Assembly: GCF_020386975.1 (NCBI RefSeq) | Contig: NZ_JABFNK010000005.1 | Location: 310,001 to 374,000, forward strand | Source of the DNA: Thermococcus bergensis | GTDB taxonomy: Archaea > Methanobacteriota_B > Thermococci > Thermococcales > Thermococcaceae | Direction: 5' to 3' | DNA length: 64,000 nucleotides | Program-made: the position numbers and the translations under genes | Notes under the pieces: model-generated | Told to the model about the DNA's origin: nothing | Databases searched by the model: none | What the model saw: the letters and a program-made list of their open reading frames with translations, nothing else | In this document: positions 1-7,334 of the stretch, one piece after another | How positions within the stretch are numbered: the first letter of the stretch is position 1 | Layout: every line of letters starts with the position of its first letter

Positions 1-442
1 CCTTAACCTTCTCGTATTCCATCTTGAGCTTTTCATACTCCTGCATGAGCTTCTCATATTCCTCCTTGGCAATTACCTCTTTGAGTCCTCCTTTTTCTAT
101 CATCTCTATGGTCTTGATAAGCTCATCGAGCTTCCCTTGCTTTATCAGCTCGTAGGTTTCTCTAACCAGTTGCCCAGCCTTGCTTTCACCTTTGAGGTGC
201 TTCCTTATAGTTTGCTCGGTTCTGCCGAGCTCCCTTGCAATCTCGCTTGTTGTCATTCCGGCTTTCTCTCTTGCAATTGCTCCTGCTGCAACGGCTAAGC
301 TGTCAACCCATGTTAGCCTCTCTGCAGGATCTTTGATTAGCTCAATGACCTCGGGTCTAAAGAGCGTTGCAAAGAGGAGGATGCTCTCTAACTGGTGAAT
401 TTCCTGTCTTCCAACAGGGTTAAGTGGAATCTCAACTGTCAT
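1..442 (-). CDS. KaiC-partner regulatory protein (near_KaiC domain), partial
   Basis: The gene is cut by the left edge, leaving 147 codons from an ATG at 442 preceded by a GGGGGTGAT ribosome binding site. The N-terminal ~85 residues form a helical domain with a helix-turn-helix-like stretch (SEIARELGRTEQTIRKHLKG), followed by a Lys/Glu-rich, coiled-coil-like tail. This looks like the 'probable regulatory domain' family (TIGR03879) that recurs beside KaiC-like ATPases. The KaiC-like gene lies immediately upstream on the same strand, 15 bp away, so they are probably one transcription unit. The role is inferred to be signal transduction or regulation with the ATPase; DNA binding has not been shown. 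The missing C-terminus could hold another domain. Confidence 0.75.
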   Translation of the reverse strand, partial: MTVEIPLNPVGRQEIHQLESILLFATLFRPEVIELIKDPAERLTWVDSLAVAAGAIAREKAGMTTSEIARELGRTEQTIRKHLKGESKAGQLVRETYELIKQGKLDELIKTIEMIEKGGLKEVIAKEEYEKLMQEYEKLKMEYEKVK

Positions 443-457
443 CGCCTATCACCCCCT

Positions 458-1201
458 TTAAATTTCTACAATTCCTCCTCTCTTCAGGACTTTGTTAGCA
501 TAAACCACTATTCCTTTGTCGGTTATCTCAAACGGGTGTCTTCTCATTGAATGGCTTGTACCACGCATCTTCCAGACTATAAGGGAACGTTTGAGCTCTC
601 CATCGATCTCATCAAGGTCGAGTCTTATGATACCGTCAACTCCATGTTCTACTCCAGGCCCACCAAAACCCCTTTCGCCCACGCTTATCTGGCTCACAAA
701 GATGCTTGTACATCCTGTTCCAGCCAGAACCCTCTTGAGCTGGAGGATTATGCTTCTCGCCATAGCCGGTTTGTTTATGTAAAGCGTCGTAACAGAATCA
801 ACAACAACCCTCTTAGCGTTGACTTCCTTTATAGCCTGCTTCAATACATCGATGAATTCTCTTATATCGGTTAAGTCGTGTACTATGTACTTCTCATACT
901 CTTTTGACTTCCCTATTCCGGCAGTGAATGCGTCAACCATTGCAAACATTCCCTGCTCCTCGTAGGGTTTGACATCCCATCCAAACTGTGCCATGTTCTG
1001 CCTAACCTGAACCGGATGCTCTTCGAGGGCTACGTAAATCCCAGGCTCACCCATTTGTAAGCCATTCCATAAGAATTGCTGGCTGAAAATGGTTTTTCCT
1101 GTCCCAGGACCACCGCTAAGTAAAACTACGTTTCTCTCCGGAATTCCCCCATGAAGTATCTCATCCATCCCCGGAATGCCGGTTTTTACTCTCTTGACCA
1201 T
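458..1201 (-). CDS. KaiC-like RecA-fold ATPase (UPF0273 type)
   Basis: This 247-residue, single-domain RecA/KaiC ATPase has Walker A GGPGTGKT near residue 30 and a Walker B strand (RVVVDS) near residue 133, preceded by the conserved VALEEHP segment. Length and motifs match the single-domain archaeal KaiC paralogues such as the Pyrococcus UPF0273 proteins. These lack the second ATPase domain of cyanobacterial KaiC and are not clock proteins. The start at 1201 follows GGGGGTGGGAGG. A TATA-like CTTTAAATATTTTC at 1289-1302 (minus strand) would give a leader of about 60 nt. Linkage to the regulator at 1-442 suggests an ATP-dependent signalling pair; substrate and partner are unknown. Confidence 0.88.
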   Translation of the reverse strand: MVKRVKTGIPGMDEILHGGIPERNVVLLSGGPGTGKTIFSQQFLWNGLQMGEPGIYVALEEHPVQVRQNMAQFGWDVKPYEEQGMFAMVDAFTAGIGKSKEYEKYIVHDLTDIREFIDVLKQAIKEVNAKRVVVDSVTTLYINKPAMARSIILQLKRVLAGTGCTSIFVSQISVGERGFGGPGVEHGVDGIIRLDLDEIDGELKRSLIVWKMRGTSHSMRRHPFEITDKGIVVYANKVLKRGGIVEI

Positions 1202-1368
1202 CCTCCCACCCCCTTCTATAAACTACTAGCTGATTTTAGACCTTTTGAGAGAACAGTAATTTTAGTTACCAATAGATATTATATTGCCGAAAATATTTAA
1301 AGTTTGCGCTGACCCTCCCCCTCTGAAGGTGGAGGCTTTCAAAAGGAAAGGTAAAGCGCGGAAGAAGG

Positions 1369-1869
1369 TTATTTGTGCCTCCTTAGGAACTCACCAACAT
1401 CCGTTATGTTTTTAATGAACTTCTTTTCGCTCTTTGGGTTTATGAGACCCAATCCGAGAATTATGCCATCTTCATTCAGAATAACCAGCTTTTTGCTCCC
1501 CTGCCAGCTGTACTCTTTGACTCCCTCTCTGGGCACATCTTTGCCCGTTGTGAAAAGAAAAGCCGTTTTTGGCTTTAAAATGGCATAATTTTTCGTGATT
1601 TCTACAAAATAGAAGAACTCTATGTTTGGATAGAACTTCTCGACGAGATTTTCATCAACCTTTATCGTGCCAACAAACGTTCCAAATGCGTAGGGCTTTA
1701 TCCTCAAATTTTCTATCTTTTTCCATACTTCTTCGTTTACCGCGTAGACGTCTCTAAACTTTCCCTCGACTATCCCAAAAAACTCGTGCTTCAATTCCCC
1801 GAATTTTTCAGATTCCTTCATTATCAAATCAAACTCCCAGGAGGAAGTCCTCCTATACTTGAGTTCCAT
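1369..1869 (-). CDS. PUA-domain protein (NIP7-like)
   Basis: This is a 166-residue protein. Its C-terminal ~75 residues look like a PUA RNA-binding domain: [17 protein letters not shown], then a strand-rich [18 protein letters not shown] segment. The N-terminal half resembles the pre-PUA domain of NIP7-like ribosome-biogenesis proteins, but I cannot assign an orthologue. I chose the ATG at 1869 because GGTGA lies just upstream; a GTG at 1878 would overlap that site. The gene overlaps the end of the upstream YkgJ-like gene by 17 bp, so the two are likely cotranslated. RNA binding, perhaps in ribosome or RNA modification work, is inferred from the fold only. Confidence 0.65.
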   Translation of the reverse strand: MELKYRRTSSWEFDLIMKESEKFGELKHEFFGIVEGKFRDVYAVNEEVWKKIENLRIKPYAFGTFVGTIKVDENLVEKFYPNIEFFYFVEITKNYAILKPKTAFLFTTGKDVPREGVKEYSWQGSKKLVILNEDGIILGLGLINPKSEKKFIKNITDVGEFLRRHK

Positions 1870-2374
1870 TGTCTTCACCGTTTAAAAGAGTGTTAAAACT
1901 GTCCAAATCTGTTTTTTCAAACTCTTCTTTAAATCTCACACCAAGTTCTGCTATTCTCGCCCTAGTGATAATCTCTTCTCCTTCTCCTATTCCCGGACAG
2001 CTTTCATCATAATAGAGCCACAACTTCTGACCCTTGTACTCAAAGGGCTCCTCTTCTTCAACACCAAGGGGTTTGTGAGAGACCATGAAAGGATATATCT
2101 GACAGATGAGAGGATTATACTCGTGAATTTTACATTTTCCGGTCTCCGGGTCGTGGAAAACGCAGCCGAGATCCCATTCCCTGTAGGCTAAAACAAAGCG
2201 TATTTTTCCATCTTGCACAGTTAAAAGGATAAAGTCCTGCGGGTCGTGGCCGTGTTTCATTATCCCCTCTATGTCGCGCAAAGTTAGGTAGATAAATCGC
2301 CCTCTACAGCAATCGAGGCAGAATTTGCACTCAAATTTGACGTCACCTTTCAATGGTTTTGGTTTAAATCTCAC
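1853..2374 (-). CDS. YkgJ-family Cys-cluster metal-binding protein
   Basis: The protein carries the YkgJ-type cysteine pattern, [11 protein letters not shown] near residue 20, with further cysteines downstream ([30 protein letters not shown]). These are the typical ligands of the zinc/iron-chelating family formerly called UPF0153. The start is uncertain. The frame stays open to 2515, but residues upstream look non-conserved and a TATA-like element (TTTTTATAAATTTTG, minus strand, about 2468-2483) lies inside that extension. I prefer the GTG at 2374 preceded by AGGGGATT, giving 173 residues. It heads a two-gene unit with the PUA protein. The family's function is unsettled, with metal delivery and oxidoreductase roles proposed. 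Confidence 0.72.
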   Translation of the reverse strand: MRFKPKPLKGDVKFECKFCLDCCRGRFIYLTLRDIEGIMKHGHDPQDFILLTVQDGKIRFVLAYREWDLGCVFHDPETGKCKIHEYNPLICQIYPFMVSHKPLGVEEEEPFEYKGQKLWLYYDESCPGIGEGEEIITRARIAELGVRFKEEFEKTDLDSFNTLLNGEDNGTQV

Positions 2375-2574
2375 TTTTAATCCCCTATAAAGAGCCTTCG
2401 TTGAACTTTTTAAATGTCTCGGAATAGAGATAAGTTGGGCATAACGACCATGCCTTGCCTCTATGTCACAAAATTTATAAAAACATAATTTGGACACAGT
2501 TCCGCATGGAAACATTTTAATACCTTTGCAGCAAATAGTCTAGTGATGAACTATTGTGAACAGAGGTGAGGAAA

Positions 2575-3075
2575 ATGTGGGGCAAACTTGAGCACTACTT
2601 TGATGAGTATCCAGTCAGAAAACAAATAGCAAAGTTGCTGTTGAAATACGGCCTCAAAGTCTCGGACGACATGAAGATAAAATGCGGAGATATAGAAGTG
2701 CCATACACAAAGATAGCCAAGGCCCTCGATATAGACAGAAGAGTTGTCAAAGAAACAGTTGCCATGATATTGAAGGTCCCGGAGCTTAGAGAAATATACA
2801 CCAACCTTGAGCCTACAGTCCACATGAAATACGTCGGAAGGCATGTTGGATATGGGGTCATAGAAATAGAGCCTGAGCCAAGGGCTATAGGAATACTGGC
2901 AAAAGTAGCGTCAAAAATTGCGGAGAAGGGAATAAACATTGTTCAGGTTGTTGCAGAAGACCCAGAGCTTTACCCAGAGGCAACTTTGACCATAATTACT
3001 GAGAAGCCTATTCCGGGAGACCTGATAAACGAACTACCAAAGCTTGAAGGTGTTAGGCGCATCTCAATTTATTGA
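2575..3075 (+). CDS. ACT-domain regulator of amino-acid metabolism (COG2150-like)
   Basis: This 166-residue protein has an N-terminal helix-turn-helix-like region (IAKALDIDRRVVKETVAMIL, about residues 45-65) and a C-terminal ACT-type ligand-binding domain (GIEIxP-like start, GILAKVASKIAEKGINIVQV, ending LEGVRRISIY). The layout fits the archaeal 'predicted regulator of amino acid metabolism' group. The ATG at 2575 follows GAGGTGAGG; the GTG at 2566 is part of that site. It is divergent from the YkgJ gene. A role in amino-acid-sensing transcriptional control is inferred from domain order; ligand and targets are unknown. Confidence 0.78.
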   Translation: MWGKLEHYFDEYPVRKQIAKLLLKYGLKVSDDMKIKCGDIEVPYTKIAKALDIDRRVVKETVAMILKVPELREIYTNLEPTVHMKYVGRHVGYGVIEIEPEPRAIGILAKVASKIAEKGINIVQVVAEDPELYPEATLTIITEKPIPGDLINELPKLEGVRRISIY

Positions 3076-3259
3076 GTTTTTCTCTAATTTTATAATTATT
3101 ATTTGTTTGAAAATTATTTTGTCGTCCTGATGTACGTATTGGTGTATCATCATAGTACTGCGTGATACTATTTTTCATTGCTCCCTTTTAATTTTTGTAC
3201 AATTTGGTATATAGTTGTTCTTTTTTGTTAAATTTAGAAAAGCAAACTTGTAGTTATTT

Positions 3260-3276
3260 AACCATTAGTTTTTAAC
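3260..3276 (-). promoter_or_regulatory. SurR-type operator, full match, upstream of the mbx TATA box
   Basis: The bases read AACcattaGTTtttAAC on the plus strand. The reverse complement is an exact GTT-N3-AAC-N5-GTT, the extended SurR motif defined in Pyrococcus furiosus. It ends about 19 bp before the TATA box, the position expected for SurR-dependent activation. SurR controls the switch between hydrogenase and sulfur metabolism, which fits the downstream operon. Binding here is inferred. Confidence 0.6.
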
Positions 3277-3294
3277 CTCTTGGTGTTTTGATAA

Positions 3295-3305
3295 GGTTTA
3301 TAAAC
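3295..3305 (+). promoter_or_regulatory. TATA box of the mbx operon
   Basis: The sequence GGTTTATAAAC is a strong archaeal TATA element. Transcription would be expected to start about 25 bp downstream, near 3325-3330, giving a leader of about 50 nt that ends in the GGAGG site at 3366-3370. Confidence 0.65.
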
Positions 3306-3323
3306 TTCAATATCACAATAAAG

Positions 3324-3340
3324 GTTAGAAACGTTAGGTG
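3324..3340 (+). promoter_or_regulatory. Second SurR-like site over the mbx transcription start
   Basis: GTTagaAACgttagGTG matches the GTT-N3-AAC core exactly. It misses the outer GTT by one base (GTG). It overlaps the predicted transcription start, a position associated with repression by SurR. With the upstream site it suggests dual control; this is inference. Confidence 0.45.
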
Positions 3341-3378
3341 TAAAAAAATTTCAACCTTGACCTGTGGAGGGTTGTTAC

Positions 3379-3885
3379 ATGGGAGAAGCAAGCAAGATAA
3401 GCCGGTACGTCCATACTGTTTTGGTTTTGTTTATTATCTGGTTGTTTTTAACCAGTAGCCTTGATCCTCAGGAAGTCATCATCGGAGCGATACTGTCATT
3501 GGTCATTGGAGCGCTGACATACGAAGTTTTTACAGAGAGAGGTCTAGGAAATCTCAATCCCAAGAGAGTTCTCTACTTCATAGCATACATACCCTACTTC
3601 CTCTGGGCAATGATACTTGCAAATCTCGACGTTGCATACCGTGTTTTACATCCAAAGAGACCCATAAAGCCGGGAATCGTTGAATGCAAAACAGTTCTCA
3701 CAAATAACACTGGAAAGCTCGCACTTGCCAATTCAATAACTTTGACCCCGGGTACAATTACCCTCGATGTTAAAGGAGATCGCTACTTCATTCACTGGAT
3801 TGATGTGAAGGATGAGAGCGTAGAAGGAGCTTCTGAAAAGATAACAAAACCTTTTGAAAAATTCCTGAAGGTGATCTTCGAATGA
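3379..3885 (+). CDS. mbxA: MBS subunit MbxA (MrpE/MnhE-like)
   Basis: This 168-residue membrane protein is of the MrpE/MnhE family. Hydrophobic segments lie at about residues 12-50 and 65-90, followed by a cytoplasmic domain with LANSITLTPGTITLDV, a family signature. It is the first gene of a 13-gene operon in which neighbours overlap or lie at most 10 bp apart. In the MBS complex the Mrp-like subunits form the sodium-translocating part of the membrane arm. The ATG at 3379 lies 8 nt after GGAGG (3366-3370); a GTG at 3364 would overlap that site. Confidence 0.88.
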   Translation: MGEASKISRYVHTVLVLFIIWLFLTSSLDPQEVIIGAILSLVIGALTYEVFTERGLGNLNPKRVLYFIAYIPYFLWAMILANLDVAYRVLHPKRPIKPGIVECKTVLTNNTGKLALANSITLTPGTITLDVKGDRYFIHWIDVKDESVEGASEKITKPFEKFLKVIFE

Positions 3886-4130
3886 TAGAGGTTTATTTGA
3901 TCCTAATAGCCATTGCCGTTGTTTTGAGCATGTACAGATTTTTCAGAGGACCAACGACAGCAGATAGAATAGTCGCAGTGGACATAATGACTACTCTAAC
4001 CACCGGACTGATGGTGCTGTTTGCCCTGTACTACAAGAGAGCAATATTTCTCGACGTGGCCTTAGTTTATGCGGTTCTTGCTTTCGTTGGAGTTATAGCT
4101 TTCGCCAGATACATGGAGGGAGGTCTATGA
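3882..4130 (+). CDS. mbxB: MBS subunit MbxB (MrpF-like)
   Basis: An 82-residue protein with three predicted membrane helices and the MrpF signature FRGPTTADRIVAVDIM near residue 22. It starts inside the stop of mbxA (ATGA overlap), so the two are translationally coupled. It contributes to the Mrp-type sodium/proton exchange module of MBS. Length is typical for MrpF. Confidence 0.88.
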   Translation: MIEVYLILIAIAVVLSMYRFFRGPTTADRIVAVDIMTTLTTGLMVLFALYYKRAIFLDVALVYAVLAFVGVIAFARYMEGGL

Positions 4131-4540
4131 GTGTTGCTTCAATAATCGGCCAGGCCCTCGTGCTCTTCGGAACATTCTTCTACGTGCTATCATCTCTGGG
4201 CCTTATTAGAATGCCTGATGTTTACAACAGAATGCAAACTGCAACCAAGAGCGCCACCTTGGGTTCTCTTGGTGTCATAGTGGGAACTGGAATATGGGCC
4301 GTTGGAGAGCTGGGAAGCTACTCCTGGATTCCAAAGACTTTGATAATTGCGGTATTTCTGCTACTCACGAATCCAATAGCGGCACATGCATTGATTAGAG
4401 CAGCATATAAGAGTGGGGTCCCCCTGTGGGAAGGCACTGTTGTGGACAAATACAAGGAAGCAGAGGGGTCTTTGGAACGAGTGAACGAAATAGAAGAGAA
4501 GTTAGAGGAAGCTTCACAGGAGGTTGAGACGAATGAGTGA
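4127..4540 (+). CDS. mbxC: MBS subunit MbxC (MrpG-like)
   Basis: This 137-residue MrpG-family protein has the signature GLIRMPDVYNRMQTATKSATLG near residues 25-45, three membrane helices and a charged C-terminal tail (about residues 105-137) that is probably cytoplasmic. It overlaps mbxB by 4 bp and mbxD by 8 bp. It is part of the Mrp-like membrane module of the sulfane-sulfur reductase. Confidence 0.88.
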   Translation: MSVASIIGQALVLFGTFFYVLSSLGLIRMPDVYNRMQTATKSATLGSLGVIVGTGIWAVGELGSYSWIPKTLIIAVFLLLTNPIAAHALIRAAYKSGVPLWEGTVVDKYKEAEGSLERVNEIEEKLEEASQEVETNE

Positions 4541-4808
4541 CTGGGTTGCCATTTTTATAGCTGCTCTTATGGTGATCTCCGCAATCTTTGCAGTTGAATG
4601 GAGAGACCTTTTAGCGGCAGTAGTTGGAATGGCTGCAGTAAGCCTGTTTGCCTCAATAGCGTTCTTCTTCCTCCAAGCACCGGATGTAGCGATGGTAGAG
4701 GCAGCTATAGGTGCTGCTTTGAGCGCCGCGGTTTTCATCCTTGCAATAAAGAGAACCGAGAGATACGAGAGTGAGGAAGAAAGCACAGGATGGTGGGTGA
4801 GATGGTGA
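4533..4808 (+). CDS. mbxD: MBS subunit MbxD (DUF4040/MrpA C-terminal-like)
   Basis: A 91-residue, three-helix membrane protein with the LQAPDVAMVEAAIGAAL motif found in the MrpA-derived DUF4040 domain. The ATG at 4533 follows AGGAGGTTGAG; the upstream in-frame start at 4524 lies within that site. It overlaps both neighbours. In Mrp and MBH-type complexes this subunit sits in the membrane arm near the ion path. Confidence 0.85.
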   Translation: MSDWVAIFIAALMVISAIFAVEWRDLLAAVVGMAAVSLFASIAFFFLQAPDVAMVEAAIGAALSAAVFILAIKRTERYESEEESTGWWVRW

Positions 4809-5515
4809 AGCGGATCCTTGCCATAGTTTTCATATTGATAATAGGGCTTTGGATGGCAAAAGCCCTCGATCAAGTTCCCTTTGGCGAAGATAGAATGCTC
4901 GTGGGCAAATACTACCTTGAGCATGTTAAGGAAGAAACCGGTGCTGTGAACGCTGTAACAGCTGTGGTTGTTAACTACAGAGGTTTTGATACCTTGGGAG
5001 AGGTTACGGTGCTCTTCATAGCATCTACCGGCGTTGCAGCTCTTCTATGGAGGAATAGGAGGAAGAGAACCGCAAAAACAGAAGGAAGCGTTGTTTTAAC
5101 AACCGGTGCAAGGCTGCTTTTGCCGTTCATAATGCTCTTTGGAGCTTACATCTTTATCCACGGACACCTGACCCCGGGTGGAGGATTCCCAGGTGGAGCA
5201 ACAATCGCAACAGCGTTCTTGTTCCTATACTTGGCATTCACGGTCTACGAAATAGACCACAGAATCTTTGAACCCCTCGAAGGTCTTGCCGGTATTGGCT
5301 ATGTCACAGTGGGTCTTATTGGCTTGGCAATTGGTGGCTACTTCCTCTTCGACTGGATATGGCAAACTTGGGGGCTCGGAAAGGAGAACATTGGAAGACT
5401 CCTCAGTGCGGGGTTCATACCAATTATCTACACCCTAATTGGGATAAAGGTCGGTACCGAGCTTACTGGAATCGTTGACAATATGGTTAAAGAGCCCGAG
5501 GAGGGAGGGCAATGA
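4802..5515 (+). CDS. mbxF: MBS subunit MbxF (MrpB-like, with MbxE-like N-terminus)
   Basis: This 237-residue membrane protein joins two modules that are separate genes (E and F) in the hydrogenase MBH operon. An N-terminal two-helix part (about 1-90, with VTAVVVNYRGFDTLGE) is followed by an MrpB domain carrying GHLTPGGGFPGGATIATAF near residues 122-140. The ATG at 4802 follows GGGTGAG; a more distal ATG at 4790 is possible. It overlaps mbxD by 7 bp. The fusion brings the operon to 13 genes, the published subunit number of MBS. Confidence 0.82.
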   Translation: MVKRILAIVFILIIGLWMAKALDQVPFGEDRMLVGKYYLEHVKEETGAVNAVTAVVVNYRGFDTLGEVTVLFIASTGVAALLWRNRRKRTAKTEGSVVLTTGARLLLPFIMLFGAYIFIHGHLTPGGGFPGGATIATAFLFLYLAFTVYEIDHRIFEPLEGLAGIGYVTVGLIGLAIGGYFLFDWIWQTWGLGKENIGRLLSAGFIPIIYTLIGIKVGTELTGIVDNMVKEPEEGGQ

Positions 5516-5853
5516 ACCCGTACTACTTCGCTTCAATAGCGTTGATCCTCATTGGATTTTATGCGGTACTAGTGAAGAGAAACGTCATCAAAATGCTCGT
5601 TGGACTCAGCATTATGGAAACCGGGGTCAACTTGCTCCTCATAAGTGTTGGCTATGTCAGCGGGAAAAGTGCACCCATCCTTAGCGAGGGAATAACCCCA
5701 GACAAGGCTGTAGATCCGATTCCTCAGGCTTTAGTCCTCACAGCTATCGTTATTGGTGTTGCAACAACTGCACTGGCCTTGAGCGTTGTTATAAACCTCT
5801 ATGAGAAGTACAAGACCCTTAACGTAGAAGAAATAAGGAGGTTGAGGGGATGA
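5512..5853 (+). CDS. mbxG: MBS subunit MbxG (MrpC/NuoK-like)
   Basis: A 113-residue, three-helix protein of the MrpC/NuoK family with MLVGLSIMETGVNLLLI (about residues 24-40) and the typical PQALVLTAIVIGVATTALAL helix. The buried glutamate in the ME-GVN segment corresponds to the proton-path residue of NuoK-type subunits. It overlaps mbxF and mbxH by 4 bp each. Confidence 0.88.
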   Translation: MNPYYFASIALILIGFYAVLVKRNVIKMLVGLSIMETGVNLLLISVGYVSGKSAPILSEGITPDKAVDPIPQALVLTAIVIGVATTALALSVVINLYEKYKTLNVEEIRRLRG

Positions 5854-7334
5854 ACCAGTACGCTTCACTCCTCATCGCGTTGCCGTTATTTAGTGCATTC
5901 TTCATTCCAATACTTAAAAGAATAAGTAAAAACGCAGTAATGCCCTTCCTGGCCTTTGTAACGTTAATACAGACAGGAATTGCCGCTTTAGTGTTCAAAG
6001 AAGTTTACACGACTGGAAAGCCCATAATAGTCTTAGCAGGAGGATTTAAGCCTCCTGTTGGAATCAACCTATACATTGGACACTTCGCAGCGCTCTTCGT
6101 CCTAGTTATTGCTGCCGTCAGCTTCTTAATGGCACTCTTTAGCATTAAAGCCGTCAGCATTGAGCCGAAGGACAAATATGCAATGCTGTTCCTTCTTCTC
6201 ATGCTCGGTGCGACGGGTATGATTTCCACTGGAGACATCTTCAACCTCTTCGTCTTCATGGAGATCACTGCAATAAGTGCTTATGCATTGACCGCATATA
6301 ACAAGACCGGAGAAGCGAGTGAAGCTGCTCTAAAGTACGTTGTCCTCGGAGGAGTTGGCTCAAGCTTTTTCCTTGTCGGCATCGCCTTAATTTATGGAAG
6401 CCTCGGAACGCTCAATATGGCGCACATTGCACAACTGGCAGGGCTGATTAATCCTACAGCTGCCAAAGTTGGACTGGCATTGCTTATCTTTGGACTTGCA
6501 GTTGAGGCGGAGCAGTTTCCGCTCAACGCTTGGGCACCAGATGCATACCAAGAAGCCCCACACCCAGTAACAGCAATGTTCTCGGCCTTTGTGGTTAAAG
6601 CCTCCCTCTATGCAATTGGAAGGATTTTGTACATTCTCAGTGCCGCAGAGGGATGGAGCTCAATCTTAAGATTGCTGATAATCCTTGGAACGCTCACCGT
6701 TATCATGGGTGAAATGAGCGCCTTAAGGCAGACCAACGTTAAGAGAATGTTTGCCTACTCCAGTATAGCCCAGGTTGGTCTGATTGCCATTGGTTTAGCC
6801 CTTGGAACAGCTGCTGGTGTAAGTGCAAGCGTGTTCCACATGTTTAACCATGCAATAGTCAAAGCCCTTATGTTCCTGGCAGTTGGCTATGTGGCAGTAG
6901 AGCTTGGAGGAGCGGAGATAGACAAATTCGAGGGTCTAGGAAAGAGAATGCCAGTGACGGCTTTTGCAATAACAGTTGGTGCCATAAGTATCATAGGTAT
7001 ACCACTCTTCAACGTCTTCTGGAGTAAAATACAGCTTATCCTCGCTGCATTGAGTGCACAGTACACTTGGGTGGTTGCGTTAATCCTGGGTGCAAGCTTG
7101 GTTGAGGCTACATATTACATAAGGCTGATACACGCGATATGGTTCAAGGGAGAAGGGGAAAAAGTGAAGGAAAACACAGTGCTGGTATTGGCAATGCTCT
7201 TGCTTGCAGCTTTGATAATAGTTGTTGGAATTTACCCAGAACCGTTCTGGGACATTATACAGAAAGCAGGAAGTGATATCTTCAACGTTGCCCAATATGT
7301 TAAGAACGTTCCTCTAATGGGGGTGAACCCATGA
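5850..7334 (+). CDS. mbxH: MBS antiporter-like subunit MbxH (MrpD/NuoN-like)
   Basis: This 494-residue, ~14-helix proton-translocating subunit has the helix-5 glutamate in FNLFVFMEITA (about E138) and the NAWAPDAYQEAP loop followed by the lysine helix (FVVKASLYAIG). Both are hallmarks of antiporter-like subunits of complex I and Mrp. MBS is distinguished from the hydrogenase MBH by having two such pumps, and the second lies immediately downstream. It overlaps both neighbours by 4 bp. Confidence 0.9.
   Translation: MNQYASLLIALPLFSAFFIPILKRISKNAVMPFLAFVTLIQTGIAALVFKEVYTTGKPIIVLAGGFKPPVGINLYIGHFAALFVLVIAAVSFLMALFSIKAVSIEPKDKYAMLFLLLMLGATGMISTGDIFNLFVFMEITAISAYALTAYNKTGEASEAALKYVVLGGVGSSFFLVGIALIYGSLGTLNMAHIAQLAGLINPTAAKVGLALLIFGLAVEAEQFPLNAWAPDAYQEAPHPVTAMFSAFVVKASLYAIGRILYILSAAEGWSSILRLLIILGTLTVIMGEMSALRQTNVKRMFAYSSIAQVGLIAIGLALGTAAGVSASVFHMFNHAIVKALMFLAVGYVAVELGGAEIDKFEGLGKRMPVTAFAITVGAISIIGIPLFNVFWSKIQLILAALSAQYTWVVALILGASLVEATYYIRLIHAIWFKGEGEKVKENTVLVLAMLLLAALIIVVGIYPEPFWDIIQKAGSDIFNVAQYVKNVPLMGVNP

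Larger units (their letters stand above)
3076..3378. other. Intergenic region with the mbx promoter
   Basis: About 300 AT-rich bases with no gene that I can support. It starts with a T-rich run after the ACT gene (possible terminator, 3078-3090). An inverted repeat GTATCA/TGATAC lies at 3144-3149 and 3163-3168 and is of unknown meaning. The rest is the mbx promoter with two SurR-like sites and a TATA box, listed separately. Confidence 0.6.

Noticed and set aside
551-874. Plus-strand open frame opposite the KaiC-like gene
   Set aside because: It is antisense to a strongly conserved ATPase and has no ribosome binding site or family likeness.
3144-3168. Inverted repeat GTATCA/TGATAC as a Tgr (TGM-type) sugar-regulon site
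   Set aside because: The spacer is 13 bp instead of 5 and the outer bases do not fit TATCAC-N5-GTGATA.
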